Source: Miltochrista miniata (taxonomy: Eukaryota; Arthropoda; Insecta; Lepidoptera; Erebidae). Taken from it: a stretch of 64,000 nucleotides of DNA. The notes beneath the pieces are model-generated. The model did no database searches, was not told the DNA's origin, and saw nothing but the letters and a program-made list of their open reading frames with translations. The number at the start of each line of letters is the position of its first letter. Position 1 is the stretch's first letter. The position numbers and the translations under genes were made by a program. The stretch covers positions 10,550,001 to 10,614,000 of the forward strand of contig OW121757.1 of the NCBI GenBank assembly GCA_933228765.1, given 5' to 3'. Below, piece after piece: positions 42,346 through 53,180 of this stretch.

Positions 42346-43010
42346 GGGACATGTAAAAAATAAAATAACCACGAAGGGTTTCAACGGGGGGTCCAACAGT
42401 CCATTCGACCGCATCCGCCCGTCCCTCCCTCCGTCTGTCTGTCTTTATCTTGCAATGCATGAAGGTATTAAGTTGCTATGAATACCATAATATTAAGGTG
42501 TATGATCCCTTGAAACTGTTATAAAACTAACCTCTAAGTTAACACTGAAAAAAGTCAACGCTGTTGATGCTGCTTAGTAGTTTTTTAACCGAATTCCAAA
42601 AAAGGAGGAGGTTCTCAATTCGTCTGTATTTTTTTTCAATGTTTGTTACCGGCAAATCGCTTGAAAGAGTTAACAGATGATGATTCTTTTTTTATTTGAA
42701 AGCTGGTGCTTACCATCTGGTCCCATATACAGGAAGTCAGAATCTGATGCTGGGATCCTGGAGAAATCGAATAAATCCCTCGAATCAAAGGAATTTTTAG
42801 TTACCTTGTGTTTGGGCTTGATTAATTTGTATTGGGGAGAACATTACCCCTAGATGGATATAATTTCAGTCTACCCGTCACTAAAAATAATGAAAAAGAA
42901 AATTTTATCAAAAAAAAACCGACTTCAAACAAAAACTAAAAATTTAAAAATAAAATTAACTTAGCACAAAGTAATAGGTAATATTTAGAGTTATCAGATA
43001 TTATTGAATG
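42346..43010. repeat. Interspersed repeat with aaccgacttcaaa end
   Basis: ttttaaccgaattccaaaaaaggaggagg (near 42585) and aaaccgacttcaaac (near 42918) are well known lepidopteran repeat words from memory. 42908-42985 recurs inverted at 45327-45405, which may be the other terminus of a 2.5-kb composite or a separate copy. Confidence 0.5.
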
Positions 43011-43508
43011 TAGTACTAAAGTCGGTGCCAATATTTCTATGAGAGATTAATAATACCTACCGAAACCTATAGTTTTAATCTAAATATTAGCTAAGATTAC
43101 TTTTTTTTTTTAATTCTTTATTTAAGGACTTTGGTCTGTAGACGTGTCAGTCCAATTGTACATACCCTTAAATTATGTTATTAAGATAAAACATAAGTAA
43201 TTACACAAATATGTACCTGTTAGGTACTCGGAAATGTGCAGGAGTCTCTCTAACCATGCACTGCAATTCACACCTTATATGATGTAAGTGACCCCTACGC
43301 TACACCACAGTATAAATATATGTTTAACCAGTATTGTAGCTCCCTACAAACGGACGAAGCGCAAGCTATACCTACGATTCTCGGTTTCGGCATGCCTTTC
43401 AGCAAGCAAGCAGCGTCCGCAGTCGCGATTGTGCCGAGTAGACGAATGGAAGGTGTGTCGTTTTTTAAATAGTAACCGCGCGTATTTTATTTACTAAAAA
43501 TATTTAAT
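43011..43508. other. AT-rich region upstream of the THAP exon
   Basis: 43110-43270 has the tttaaggactttggtctgtagacg text of an unidentified repeat. 43290-43500 leads into the THAP exon and has some GC-rich phrases (cagcgtccgcagtcgcg). It could hold a promoter and 5' UTR, not demonstrable here. Confidence 0.3.
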
Positions 43509-43606
43509 ATGACAACTAGTGTCTATTGTGCTTGTTTTGGTTGCATGAATTCGTCAATAACGCACCCAGATATAACGTTTTTTAGATTACCTGGAAACTC
43601 CGAAGG
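43509..43606 (+). CDS. THAP-domain first exon with start codon and splice donor
   Basis: ATG at 43509 opens MTTSVYCACFGCMNSSITHP followed by DITFFRLPGNSEG, a standard THAP N-terminus (C-x4-C with VYC and GC, then TFFRLP), ending in a gtaaga donor at 43607. The exon border falls at the same place as in the fragments at 39584 and 41588. The frame is clean, so it may be the live first exon of a THAP transposase or domesticated gene whose second exon (with CxxH) I could not find downstream. 33 residues only. Confidence 0.6.
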
Positions 43607-43933
43607 GTAAGACTATAAATTGATTTTGGTACTACACCACTAGTTGACTAAAGTTAAACATAGTGATTGACACGAGTGAACTAGGTTGTTACATGAAGTA
43701 GGTATGTTTGTGTTTAAAACTAGACTTGTGCTTGCTCAGTCAGTGAACGGTGCGATCCAATATAGTACAATATCCAAAAAAAAAACTAGTTCAGAACTCT
43801 AGTACGTGTAGGTAGTACATTTAGTTCCGTTGTCAGTTCGTAGTTATTTAATTGAGAGCAATGATTTAGGTATGTTTCAAGAGTATTCATTTCTTTGTGG
43901 ATGACCGATGTTACAGTACACTTAGCACCGTAT
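43607..43933. other. Downstream of the THAP exon, nothing firm
   Basis: AT-rich DNA between the THAP donor and the SINE. No continuing exon recognised. Confidence 0.3.
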
Positions 43934-44205
43934 GACTGCCTCTGTGGCGCGGTCGGTATTGATACCGCCTGCGGCGCTGGAGGTCGTGGGTTCGATTCCC
44001 ACCCGAGACAAATATTTGTGTGACCCATAAATGTTTGTCTCAAGAGTCTGGTTGTTTCTATGTATAATATGTATGTATTTAAAAAGTATATTAGTATTAA
44101 TATCCGCGGTCTGATACCCATAACACAAGCAGGTTATTCCTAGCTTACTTTGGGATCAGATAGCGTTGTGTGAAAATGCCCGTGATTATTTATATATTTA
44201 TATAT
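43934..44205 (+). mobile_element. tRNA-derived SINE
   Basis: gactgcctctgtggcgcggtcgg (A box) and gggttcgattcccacc (B box), with gacaaatatttg and tgggatcagatagcgttg downstream. Close to 33719-34000. Confidence 0.87.
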
Positions 44206-44385
44206 AAAAATCAATGCCACTTTTCGTTGTAATTTTATAATTCAAGAACGGGCTCACCAATCCAAACCAAATGTTTAGGCTTTGTTCGGACTATTTAGTA
44301 GATGGTTTATGTGAAGTTTGCACAAAATCGGTCGAGCGGTTCTTCATTTATCACGCTAACGAAGTTGCGCGGGTCAGCTAGTATA
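44206..44385 (+). mobile_element. Helitron-like repeat, short
   Basis: tataattcaagaacgggctc, atggtttatgtgaagtttgc and aagttgcgcgggtcagctag, ending CTAGT, look like another Helitron-type non-autonomous family. Confidence 0.5.
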
Positions 44386-44795
44386 TTTATAAAAAAAATT
44401 ACAGCATTTTTGTTACCTTTGATTTTTATTACACGCATAGAGACAAATATGAACTTCCAAAGTTTAACACAACTTGACAATGTACGAAAAGTACTAGTGT
44501 ACTACAGACTGACTAGTACTTTCAAATCGAAAAATAGTTTTAATTTTGTAAATCAAAAATTTAACGCAATTAATATAAAGACTAGAATTCCGTGATTCTA
44601 TCACTGACGAAACATGTGGCGAGCCGATTATTATTGTCTACGCCGTTTTCAAATTTCTACACCCGTCTCACTCAATCGTTAGTAGATAACGGGCGCTGCG
44701 CCGCCACGCCGCCACCCCGCGACGCCAGCCGTTGCGGGGATATTATATTATTACTCACAAAGTATTTTTTTGTTTAAATAAAAAAGGTACATATT
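44386..44795. other. Unassigned region with GC-rich patch
   Basis: AT-rich, then a GC-rich patch at 44690-44740 (gccgccacgccgccaccccgc). No gene found; perhaps another MITE. Confidence 0.3.
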
Positions 44796-44804
44796 TACTC
44801 GAAA

Positions 44805-45000
44805 TGAAAGCCGGTTGTCAGTAAAACAACAATCCTTAATACAAATTGAAGGCCTTGTGGGCGGATTGAAAAAATCAACTGCATTAGGCTCACTATCTAT
44901 TACGCGTACGTAAAACTATAAGGTAAAATGTGGGCGTATACTATGCCTCTGCCTACACCTTCAGGGATAAAGGCGTGACTATATGAATGTATTTATGTAC
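44805..45000 (+). mobile_element. 5S-rRNA-like SINE, 3' part
   Basis: ccggttgtcagtaaaac, attgaaggccttgtgggcgg, gtaaaatgtgggcgtata and caccttcagggataaaggcg match the SINE body; the 5S-like head is absent. Confidence 0.6.
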
Positions 45001-45470
45001 ATATTTACAATCGCAATACTAAATAGAAAGTCAAAGTAGGCACATATTATTAAAATGCTTGCGTGGGCAGCCCTATCGCATGCTTACCTACCGCGCGGCT
45101 GTAGGCATTTATTTCTAAAATCCGGCTGAGTCAAACTACAGTATACAGTGGCTACACCCTCCTACACATTTCATAGAGCCTTATAGCAGCCTCTGTATAA
45201 GGTGCAGATAAGATGCTTAAAAAGGCGCCCATGTTTTGCGTCTCTATTTTAAATTCTCGAATCAATTCGACCCTAGCATCACGATTTCGTTCACACTCCA
45301 TCAGGACATGTTGGACATCATCTACCTATTACTTTGTGCTAAGTTAATTATATTTTTCAATTTTTAGTTTTTGGTTAAAGTCGGTTTTTTTTTGTTAAAA
45401 TTTTTTGATTATTCGTTACTAAAGTAGGTACAGTTTGTAAATTATCTCTATCTATATTTGTGGTAAGTAT
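45001..45470. repeat. AT-rich, with inverted aaccgacttt repeat
   Basis: 45327-45405 is the complement of 42908-42985 (see there). The remainder shows no recognisable feature. Confidence 0.4.
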
Positions 45471-45862
45471 ACTGGGTGTAACAAAACTACCTCTCCAAAT
45501 TTCATGAGATGACTTGGCATCGGAAATCGAATTTAAATATTTAATAAAAAAGGGGGGTTAATTTTTTTATTTAATAAAAAAAATTTAGCACATTAAGAAT
45601 CCATTTTTTACCGCGGCAATTCGAGGTAACATGGTCGCCGTGGCAAAACAAACACGGAGCACCCGTCTGGCTGTCGTTGTCGCTTTCTACTGCCGCTCAG
45701 TAGCGATAGAAAGGGTGATAATGAAAATTTATAAGACCTTTTAAACGGATTTACGGTTAAAGTATTCATGTGATTTTTTTTCTTCATTTTTGTAATGTTT
45801 CATGACTGATGCCACGTCACATGACGAAATTTGAATAGGTAGTTTTGTTACACCCAATATAA
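45471..45862. mobile_element. 392-bp MITE with tgggtgtaacaaaactacct ends
   Basis: ctgggtgtaacaaaactacc near 45471 is complemented by ggtagttttgttacacccaa ending about 45862, and arms continue (aaatttcatgagatgac / atgacgaaattt). TATA lies outside each end, which suits a TA-type (mariner) duplication. No coding. Confidence 0.82.
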
Positions 45863-46625
45863 TTGGATATTAGGTACCTACTTGCGAAATTTCATGGTTC
45901 TAACGTACAACAGAAGTACCTACTCTATAAATTTTTATTTTCCTTGAGTGTGTAGAAATACACGTTTATCACGACATAAGCTGCCGTAACTAATTTCTTA
46001 GAAGTTTCATTTTTTAACAGCTTCAAGGGACCATTGACCTTAGTATACCTACATATATTATGGTACTAGCTGACCCCGCAACTTCGTTTCCGTCACATAA
46101 GGTGTATGAAAGGAGTGGTATTTCTTCATCAGACTCATCAAGCAGCGTGTGAAACTGCCCTGTTTGACGGCGACGGCGTGACCCTTTCGGCGCGAACTGA
46201 ATTGTTTTAAAATAGTCTTATTCATTAACCTCTTTTATGATTAAACCAACACGCCAGTTTATATTTACACTCACATTCAAAGAAACATACTATTAAAGTT
46301 TTCAAAATATCTGATTCTTAAAAGTGTTATTTTTTATTTATAAACCGATTGACATGAAATAAACGCTAAATGTTAAGTGGAGCAAACCTCAACGCAATAA
46401 AAAAACCGCATTGCAATCGGTTAAGCGGTTACTGAGATTAGCGTGCACAAACGTACAGACAACTTAACTAGCAGATATACTTACAGATATACAGACATAC
46501 AGACAAAAATTGTAAAAAACATTGTTTTGGGTTCTATTGCGTTCATAATATTTTTCTTATTTATCTTCCATGTATCTACAGACAGCGACCTGTTACGATT
46601 TGATTAATATGTATCTACTTATTGA
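45863..46625. repeat. AT-rich with Helitron-like text
   Basis: 46070-46520 (actagctgaccccgcaactt, aaaaaccgcattgcaatcgg, gtacagacaacttaac) is like the complement of Helitron-type repeats. No gene. Confidence 0.35.
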
Positions 46626-47335
46626 TTAATTTCAACTCCCAATTTACGCCACAACACACGGTTCTGCGCCTTTCGCATCCAGTCCCAGCCTGCCACCTTT
46701 TCCAGATCGTCGATCCATCTGGCGGGTGGACTCACCCACAGACACACTCCAGAACTCGCTTGCTCCATCGGCCGTCGCTTGTTCTGCTGATGTGACCGGC
46801 CCACTGCCACTTTAAAGTGCTTATTCTGCGAGCTGTGTCGACCACTTTAGTTCTCCGCCGGATAACCTCATTCCGAAGTTTATCCCTCAGAGAAACTCCA
46901 AGCATAGCTCGTTCCATAGCTCGCTGCGCGACCTTAAGGGCGCGGACCAATAAAACCGTAAGTGTCCACGTCTCAGCACCGTAAGTCAGAACGGGTAGAA
47001 CGCAGGTGGTTGTAGATTTTCGTCTTCAGGCTTTGTGGTATAGGCGAATTGAAAACTCGACGCAGTTTAGTGAATCCTGCCCAGCCCAGCCGGATCCTTC
47101 TGGCGACTTCCCTGTCCAGGTGTGATAACCTGCCCAAGGTAGGTATACTCCTGGACAACCACCAGACTCGATCCTTCGACGTAGATTGGTTCTGGTGTTT
47201 CATGTTCATTGAACATGACCTTGGTTTTATCCAAGTTCAGACCGACACCAACACGTCGAGATGCTCGAGGCCTACGTCCAGGAGTGGACTGCCATAGGCT
47301 GATTTGATTGATTTAATTGATTGAATTTCTACTCT
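46626..47335 (+). mobile_element. RTE-clade LINE insertion with 5' inversion (twin priming)
   Basis: 46630-47250 is minus-strand RTE coding: VMFNEHETPEPIYVEGSS near 47200, YLGQVI..., RRTKVVDTARRISTLKWQWA and WDWMRKAQNRVLWRKLG at 46640, broken by frameshifts. 47255-47300 continues the protein on the plus strand as EAYVQEWTAIG then stop, followed by a ttgattgatttaattgattg tail typical of RTE. The two parts join at WRKLG / EAYVQ, which are adjacent residues in the intact protein (compare 24945-25082). So the 5' segment was inverted at insertion. Confidence 0.85.
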
Positions 47336-47526
47336 ATACCTTTACACGTTCACGAGGCATAGGGTCTAGACGGACGGACGGACGGACAACAAAGTGATCC
47401 TATAAGGGTTCCGTTTTTTCCTTTAAGATACGGAACCCTAAAAATCATATTATGTCCATTGAACTTTGAACGAAAACTGTCACGGCTAATTAGATAACTT
47501 CGTTACTTTCAAGATATAGAGCATAA
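47336..47526. other. Spacer with gggttccgttttttcc repeat phrase
   Basis: ataagggttccgttttttcc and acggaaccctaaaaatc are common repeat phrases in Lepidoptera. No gene. Confidence 0.35.
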
Positions 47527-47783
47527 CACAAATTAGAGATAGTACAGATGGAAACCTACATAGGGACTAAATTCGCTGAGGCTACGCACACATAGGTAGA
47601 CAACTCATTCACAGACACTACGCACTCATAGACAACTCATTCACAGACGAGGTCAGGCCGTCAGGCGGTCCTCAACCGACTTTTCGATACTGATTTGTGC
47701 GCAAGTGTGTGTAGCAGAGGGTAGGTGTGAAAAAAAAGTACATACCTACATGAGTTTTCCATCTGTACTATCGCTAATTTGTG
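47527..47783. mobile_element. 257-bp MITE, ends related to the 39.3-kb element
   Basis: cacaaattagagatagtaca at 47527 is complemented by tgtactatcgctaatttgtg ending at 47783, with catctgtac/gtacagatg continuing inward. gaaacctacatagggactaa and attcgctgaggctac match 39283-39327. It is likely a deletion derivative of the element that carries the THAP fragments. Confidence 0.8.
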
Positions 47784-48149
47784 AGTCTAACTTGCAAAAT
47801 GCATTCATTTGGAAAATTTCGTAGATACTAAATTCTTCGTAGTAAGGTACCTACAAAAAAGAAAATAATGTTTTCTTTTATAAGAATTTTAGTGAAGAAA
47901 AAACGTAATTATACTTCACATTTCGTCCTCAAGATTAGTATATTATTTTTACTTGTAGTAACGCATAGTTCTCACCACTCTGCACTGTATTTGAGGGTAT
48001 AGATTTTTTTTTTTTTTTTTTTTTTGTCGGGTAGTTCTGACTGTTTCGTGTTTTCGATAGTTGTGTTAGCGCTCATTCGCAGTTTAGTGCTCGACCACTC
48101 CACTTGTGTTCTCCCACTAAAATAAAGTGTTGTAAAAAACTTTTCTAAA

Positions 48150-50003
48150 ATGTCCAAACGTAAATCTGAAAGTTTAGACGACGACCTGGCGCGTCTTTTT
48201 AGAAAAGTGAAAAAGTTAGAAAAGAAGATTCGTGCTCGTAACGACACAAATGCCAGCGAAACAGGTATGTACCAATTAAGCTTTTCTTTTTAAGTGCAAG
48301 TGATATAAAATGAGTACCTTAAAATTAAAATAATGCAACCGAAATAGTCATTGGGGCTATTTCACCGCATTGATTATAGTTGGCGCGCAGCTCGCTGGGG
48401 GCTGCGCCTAACCGATACTCTTAGATAACGCCCGTTATCAAAATGTTTGCCATGCAATTTTATTTATATATAAAAGTTTAATGCAATCTGAATAGTCATT
48501 GGGACTATTTCATGGCATTGATTATAGTTGGCGCGCAGCTCGCTGGGGGCTGCGCCTAACCGATACTCTTAGATAACGCCCGTTATCTAAATGTTAGCCA
48601 TGCAATTTTATTTACATATAAAAGTTTAATGCAATCTGAATAGTCATTGGGGCTATTTCATGGCATTGATTATATTTGGCGCGCAGTTCGCTGGGGGCTG
48701 CGCCTAACCGATATTTTAGATAACACCTGTTATCTAAATAATTCTAAATTGGCTTCAGTCTAATCATAAAATGTTTATTGAGCAGTTTTTAACCGCTACG
48801 TTTTTTAGAAATTTCAAACATCGGTGGTATGGAACTACCGCCCTATCCTTTTTAATAAAAATAAATTACCGTTAAGTATATGTACTAAACTAAAATTAAT
48901 TCTAAATTATATACAAAAATCACTTACCTGTATTATTTTCGCACATTCCAGTGCCTCTTCCGGGCGTATCACAAGAACAATTTCCACCTATGGTGATCGA
49001 AGATCAAGAGGTGGAAACTTCGTTCAACGAACATCTGCCGATCCCGGCCGACTTTCTTTTTGATGAGGACTGCACTCAGTTGCCTATCCAAGAGCCCTAC
49101 GATGCTGTACCTGGCGATCAGGGCAGTGAACAGATTATAGAAACCTTAGATCAGGAGACCTCTGCAAAAAAAGATGATGACACCGTGATGGCACCTAATA
49201 CTGTAGAATTGATCGAATTAGATGAGGACATCTTGCAGATTTTAGGAGATGATCCTACCTCGGAAGTCAAACGAGGTCCTGAGACTCGAAAAGAGATCGC
49301 CTCTAGGTTTCAACATTTAGCGACTGAAGGTTTATCTAAGGATTGCCGGAAAGAATTAGTGAACAAGTACCCTTTGCCCGCCAATTGTCTCCACGTTGGT
49401 GCACCTTCTATTAATCCCGAAATAAAGGCGGCACTCACTGAAAATATTTTAAAACGAGATAAAGGTATTGAAAGTAAGCAGAAAGAAATGGCTAGTGCCA
49501 TTTCGTGCCTTACCGAAATTATTTCCTTACACCTTTCTGCAAAGGAAAAGAATAATGTAATTTTACAAAAACTTATGGACGTTGGGCGTATCTTGTGTGA
49601 TATCCAACACGGAGATTCCGTGACCAGGCGTAATTTCATTTTATTTTCAGTAAAAAATGACATGCAAGAGCATTTAAAAAACACAAAGATAGACACATCA
49701 CTATTTGGTGAACAGCTATCGGAGACAATTAAATCAGCAAGGGCTGTCAACAAGTCTGGCGCTGATTTGAAGGCTGATACCAGCAAGGCAGTCCCGTCTA
49801 AAAAGACAACGAAGCCTCCAGTTGCACCGACTTTAAACCGGAAAGCTGCTCCCCAACGCAGGCCACGGGGAGTGGCTCAACATGCACAGCGGACCCGCGA
49901 GTACGCGGCCCCACGAGCGCCACTCCCGCCTCCGCCCGCGCCTGCATACAGGACATCATCGACTCAGCGTCAGCCTCCACCTCGAGATCGTCGCCGCTAC
50001 TAG
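48150..50003 (+). CDS. DIRS gag-like ORF, two exons
   Basis: Exon 1 is 48150-48264 (MSKRKSESLDDDLARLFRKV then KKLEKKIRARNDTNASET) and ends in a ggtatgt donor. Exon 2 is 48952-50003, after ttcgcacattccag. Joining them gives GTG (Val) across the border and one frame of 388 residues plus stop. Without splicing, exon 2 has no ATG near its start. The protein is acidic at first, then a conserved-looking middle (KRDKGIESKQKEMASAISCL) and a basic Pro/Arg-rich tail (RPPPAP-like), as in nucleic-acid-binding gag proteins. No zinc knuckle is seen. The next ORF overlaps its 3' end in the -1 frame. Exon 1 lies partly within the downstream edge of the left inverted repeat. Confidence 0.82.
48265..48951 (+). 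other. Predicted intron of the DIRS gag ORF
   Basis: 687 nt, starting gtatgt and ending cattccag with a T-rich tract before it. A branch-point-like tactaaactaa sits ~65 nt upstream of the acceptor. It contains three 148-bp repeats. Predicted from frame and splice signals only. Confidence 0.75.
48331..48745 (+). repeat. Three tandem ~148-bp repeats inside the gag intron
   Basis: taatgcaa(c/t)c starts units at 48331, 48479 and 48628. Each has gaatagtcattggg, catggcattgattatag, gcgcgcagctcgctggggg and ctgcgcctaaccgatac, then taacgcccgttatc. The three are ~95% alike by eye, the last a little shorter. Confidence 0.92.
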
Positions 50004-51914
50004 ATACAGTTAAGTACGCAGGTCGATTATCTGATTTTTATCAACAATGGGAATTGATAACACAAGACCCTACCATTCTTTCGTGGGTCAAGGGCTATGA
50101 AATAGAATTTTCTACGCCCGTGTTTCAAAATTCACCACCAATACCACAGGTGTATTCACAGTCTGAGAAAAACCATTTTCAGGACGAAATAAATAAATTG
50201 CTTGAAATAGGTGCAATATCCGAATGCCAACCTTCTATTGACCAATTTCTGTCAAGCATCTTTTTAGTACCCAAACCGGACGGTAAAAAGCGATTTATTT
50301 TGAATTTAAAAAAACCTTAACAAATTTATACCTACATCTCATTTTAAATTAGAGGATTTACGAACAGCACTTAAACTAATTACACATGACTGTTATCTGG
50401 CTACATTGGATTTAAAAGATGCCTACTTTTTAATCAAAATACATCCGAATTCTAGAAAATTCTTACGGTTCTATTTTGAAGGAAAATACTACGAATTTTT
50501 GGTTTTACCGTTCGGTTTGAATGTCGGTCCCTTTATATTTACCAAGATTTTAAAACCTGTCACTAGATTATTACGCTCTGCTGGTTTTTTATCGACATTG
50601 TACTTAGACGATTGGCTTTTGTTTGGTCAAAATAAAAAGCAATGTATGACAAATGTTAATGTAACGAAGGAATTCTTGATTTCTCTTGGTTTTCTAATCA
50701 ATGAGCAAAAAAGTGTTTTAGTTCCATCTTATTCATGTAAATTCTTAGGCATGATAATTGACTCGCACTATCTTCAAATCACCTTGCCGTCAGAAAAAAG
50801 ATTGCGTATAAAAACAGAGCTTCAAGAATTCCTTCTGCTAAAACGCTGTCCAATAAGGAAATTCGCTCAGCTTGTAGGTTTGCTGGTATCCGCATGCCCA
50901 GCTATTGAGTATGGATGGCTATACACTAAAGAAATGGAACGCGCTAAATTTCTTAATTTGAGAGATTGTAATGACAACTATGACAATTTTATGAGCATTC
51001 CCGAATCACTGCTCCCAGATGTTCATTGGTGGCTGAGTAGGATTGATTACGCCACTCATCGTATAAGAAACGATCAGTATCGTATCGAGATATATTCAGA
51101 CGCCTCAACTAGGGGGTGGGGCGCAGCTTGTGGGAATGAGACTGCCAGTGGTCAGTGGTCAAACAGTGAACGGGAATGCCACATAAACTATCTCGAATTA
51201 TTAGCGGCTTTCATAGCGTTAAAGGTTTTTGCAAAGGATTTACACAATTGTCAAATTTTGCTAAGATTAGATAACGCCACAGCAATATCGTACGTTAACA
51301 GAATGGGTGGAATTCGATTCCCTCATCTCACACACGTCTCAAAACAAATTTGGCAGTGGTGCGAGAGCCGTAGTCTCTTTATTTTTGCTTCCTATATTAA
51401 ATCAAAGGATAATACAGTAGCAGATGCTGAATCGCGCAAAAATCACCCTGACATAGAATGGGAATTAGTAAATCACGCGTTTAATTCCATCGTGCGTATA
51501 TTTAGACAACCAGATATCGACTTGTTTGCCAGTCGCATAAATAAAAAATGCGATAGGTATTTTTCATGGCACCGAGATCCTGATGCAGAAGCAGTGGATG
51601 CATTCACGGTCTCGTGGTGCAAATTTTATTTCTACGCCTTCCCTCCATTTTCCATTATTTTAAAAACTTTGAAAAAGATAATATCTGATAATGCTACAGG
51701 CATTATAGTAGTCCCCTTATGGCCAACACAGCCTTGGTATCCTCTTTTTCTGAGCCTACTGATCTCAGATACTATTACATTCTTGCCTAACGAGAACGTT
51801 ATAATATCTCATTGCAGTTCATCGGACCGGCAGATTCACACGTCGATTACCCTGGTTGCAGGCATCTTATCCGGGGCGCGCTATCGAGACGAAGTTTGCC
51901 GAAATCCTCCTTAG
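49930..51914 (+). pseudogene. DIRS reverse transcriptase / RNase H ORF (one +1 insertion)
   Basis: The frame is open upstream of 50054 into the gag 3' end in the -1 frame (LDTVKYAGRLSDFYQQW). RT motifs are FLSSIFLVPKPDGKKRFILN, TLDLKDAYFLIKIHP, LPFGLNVGPFIFTK and the catalytic YLDDWLLFG (50601). RNase H follows with IYSDASTRGWGAACG and LELLAAFIALK. The C-terminal stretch (DLFASRINKKCDRYFSW, YAFPPFSIILKTLKKI, VVPLWPTQPWYP) corresponds to the conserved tail of DIRS polyproteins, often described as methyltransferase-like. One extra A in the seven-A run at 50308-50314 ends the frame at 50320; skipping it restores FILNLKNLNKFI. Mutation or read error cannot be told apart. Confidence 0.88.
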
Positions 51915-52823
51915 AAATCATGCTGACCTCTTTGTCCAGCAACTCCATCAAACAATACGACGTATGTTTAAGGAAATGGTGGTCTTTTTGCCAATTACAA
52001 AATAGGGATATTTTTTGTGCTTCTATTCCAATAGTAATAGATTTCTTAACCCAATTGTTTAACAGCGGTTCCCAATATGGGACTCTAAATTCTTGTCGAT
52101 CGGCACTCGCATTATTACTCGGCCCGAATATATCGAAAGACGACAGAATTCAGAGATTTTTCAAAGGAGTTTTCAGATTAAGACCACCCCAAATATAATG
52201 CTACATGGGATACAAATTGTGTCCTCGACCATTTAGACACTTGGTACCCAAACGAGAACTTATCTCTAGACCAAATTTCTAGAAAAACTATCACCCTCAT
52301 TGCTTTAACTTCCGCACACAGAATTCAGACACTATCGAAAATCAATATTACAAACATAGAACAGCGTTCTAACTTAGTCTCAATCAAGATCCCGGATATA
52401 ATAAAGACTTCGCGGCCTGGCTCGAAGCAACCCATTATTTACTTACCATTCTTTAGAGACAAACCATCTATATGCCCTGTCCAGTCATTAGTAACATATA
52501 TCGAAAAGACACGTATCTTGCGTCAATCAGATATCTTATTTATAAGACTTAAAAAGCCACATAAGACAGTAGGGACACAGACTCTCAGCCGATGGATCAA
52601 ACGTACTCTAAGTGAGTGTGGGGTCGATGTAAACATATTCTCCGCACATAGCACACGACACGCAGCAGCGTCGCGCGCGCACTCACTTGGTGTCCATATT
52701 GATGCCATAAGAAACACTGCCGGCTGGAGTGGCAATTCTAATACCTTCGGTAAATTTTATAATCGAATTATAATAAATAACGATGATTTATCTGTAGCTA
52801 AAGCTATCATAGATAATAGTTGA
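51812..52823 (+). pseudogene. DIRS tyrosine recombinase ORF (one +1 insertion)
   Basis: The ORF overlaps the end of the RT ORF by ~100 nt in another frame. The N-terminal core-binding part is 51905-52190 (SNSIKQYDVCLRKWWSFCQL). The catalytic part carries the first Arg in LTSAHRIQTL (~52320), HxxR in SAHSTRHAAASRA (~52640-52680) and the Tyr in FGKFYNR (~52758), with AGWSGNSNTF before it: the R-HxxR-Y signature. It is broken by one extra C in the four-C run near 52185; removing it reads RLRPPKYNATWDT. The recombinase would insert the circular DNA intermediate. Confidence 0.88.
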
Positions 52824-53054
52824 AAATATGTAGACAAATAGGTATTGCTTATCACTAAAATTCAGAATACCTTTTTATTTGTGTTAAAATCATATTATAA
52901 TGTATGTAAAATTATAATCTGATTTACGATAGAAAGTCTTTGTTTCACATTCATGTATTTTTCTTACTCATTATGATAAGTAAAATTACATGTTGATTTA
53001 CTCAAATATGTATTGTTTAAATTTGATACATTCCTATTAGCAACTTCTCTCAAA

Positions 53055-53180
53055 GTCTACAAGTAAAAATAATATACTAATCTTGAGGACGAAATGTGAA
53101 GTATAATTGATGATTAAACGAACTTTCATAAGTGAAGTTCTATCATAATTATACGAACATTTCGTCCGAAAAGATTAGTA
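53055..53180 (-). promoter_or_regulatory. Internal complementary region (ICR) of the DIRS element
   Basis: acaagtaaaaataatatact through gaagtataatt is the complement of 47907-47965, and gatgattaaacg through aagattagtat is the complement of 53375-53449. The join fixes the element's ends at 47907 and 53449. In DIRS1 such a region is the template that completes the ends during replication. Confidence 0.9.

Noticed and set aside
47972..48247. 91-residue minus-strand ORF
   Set aside because: It is antisense to DIRS gag exon 1 and reads through the T-run of the inverted repeat.
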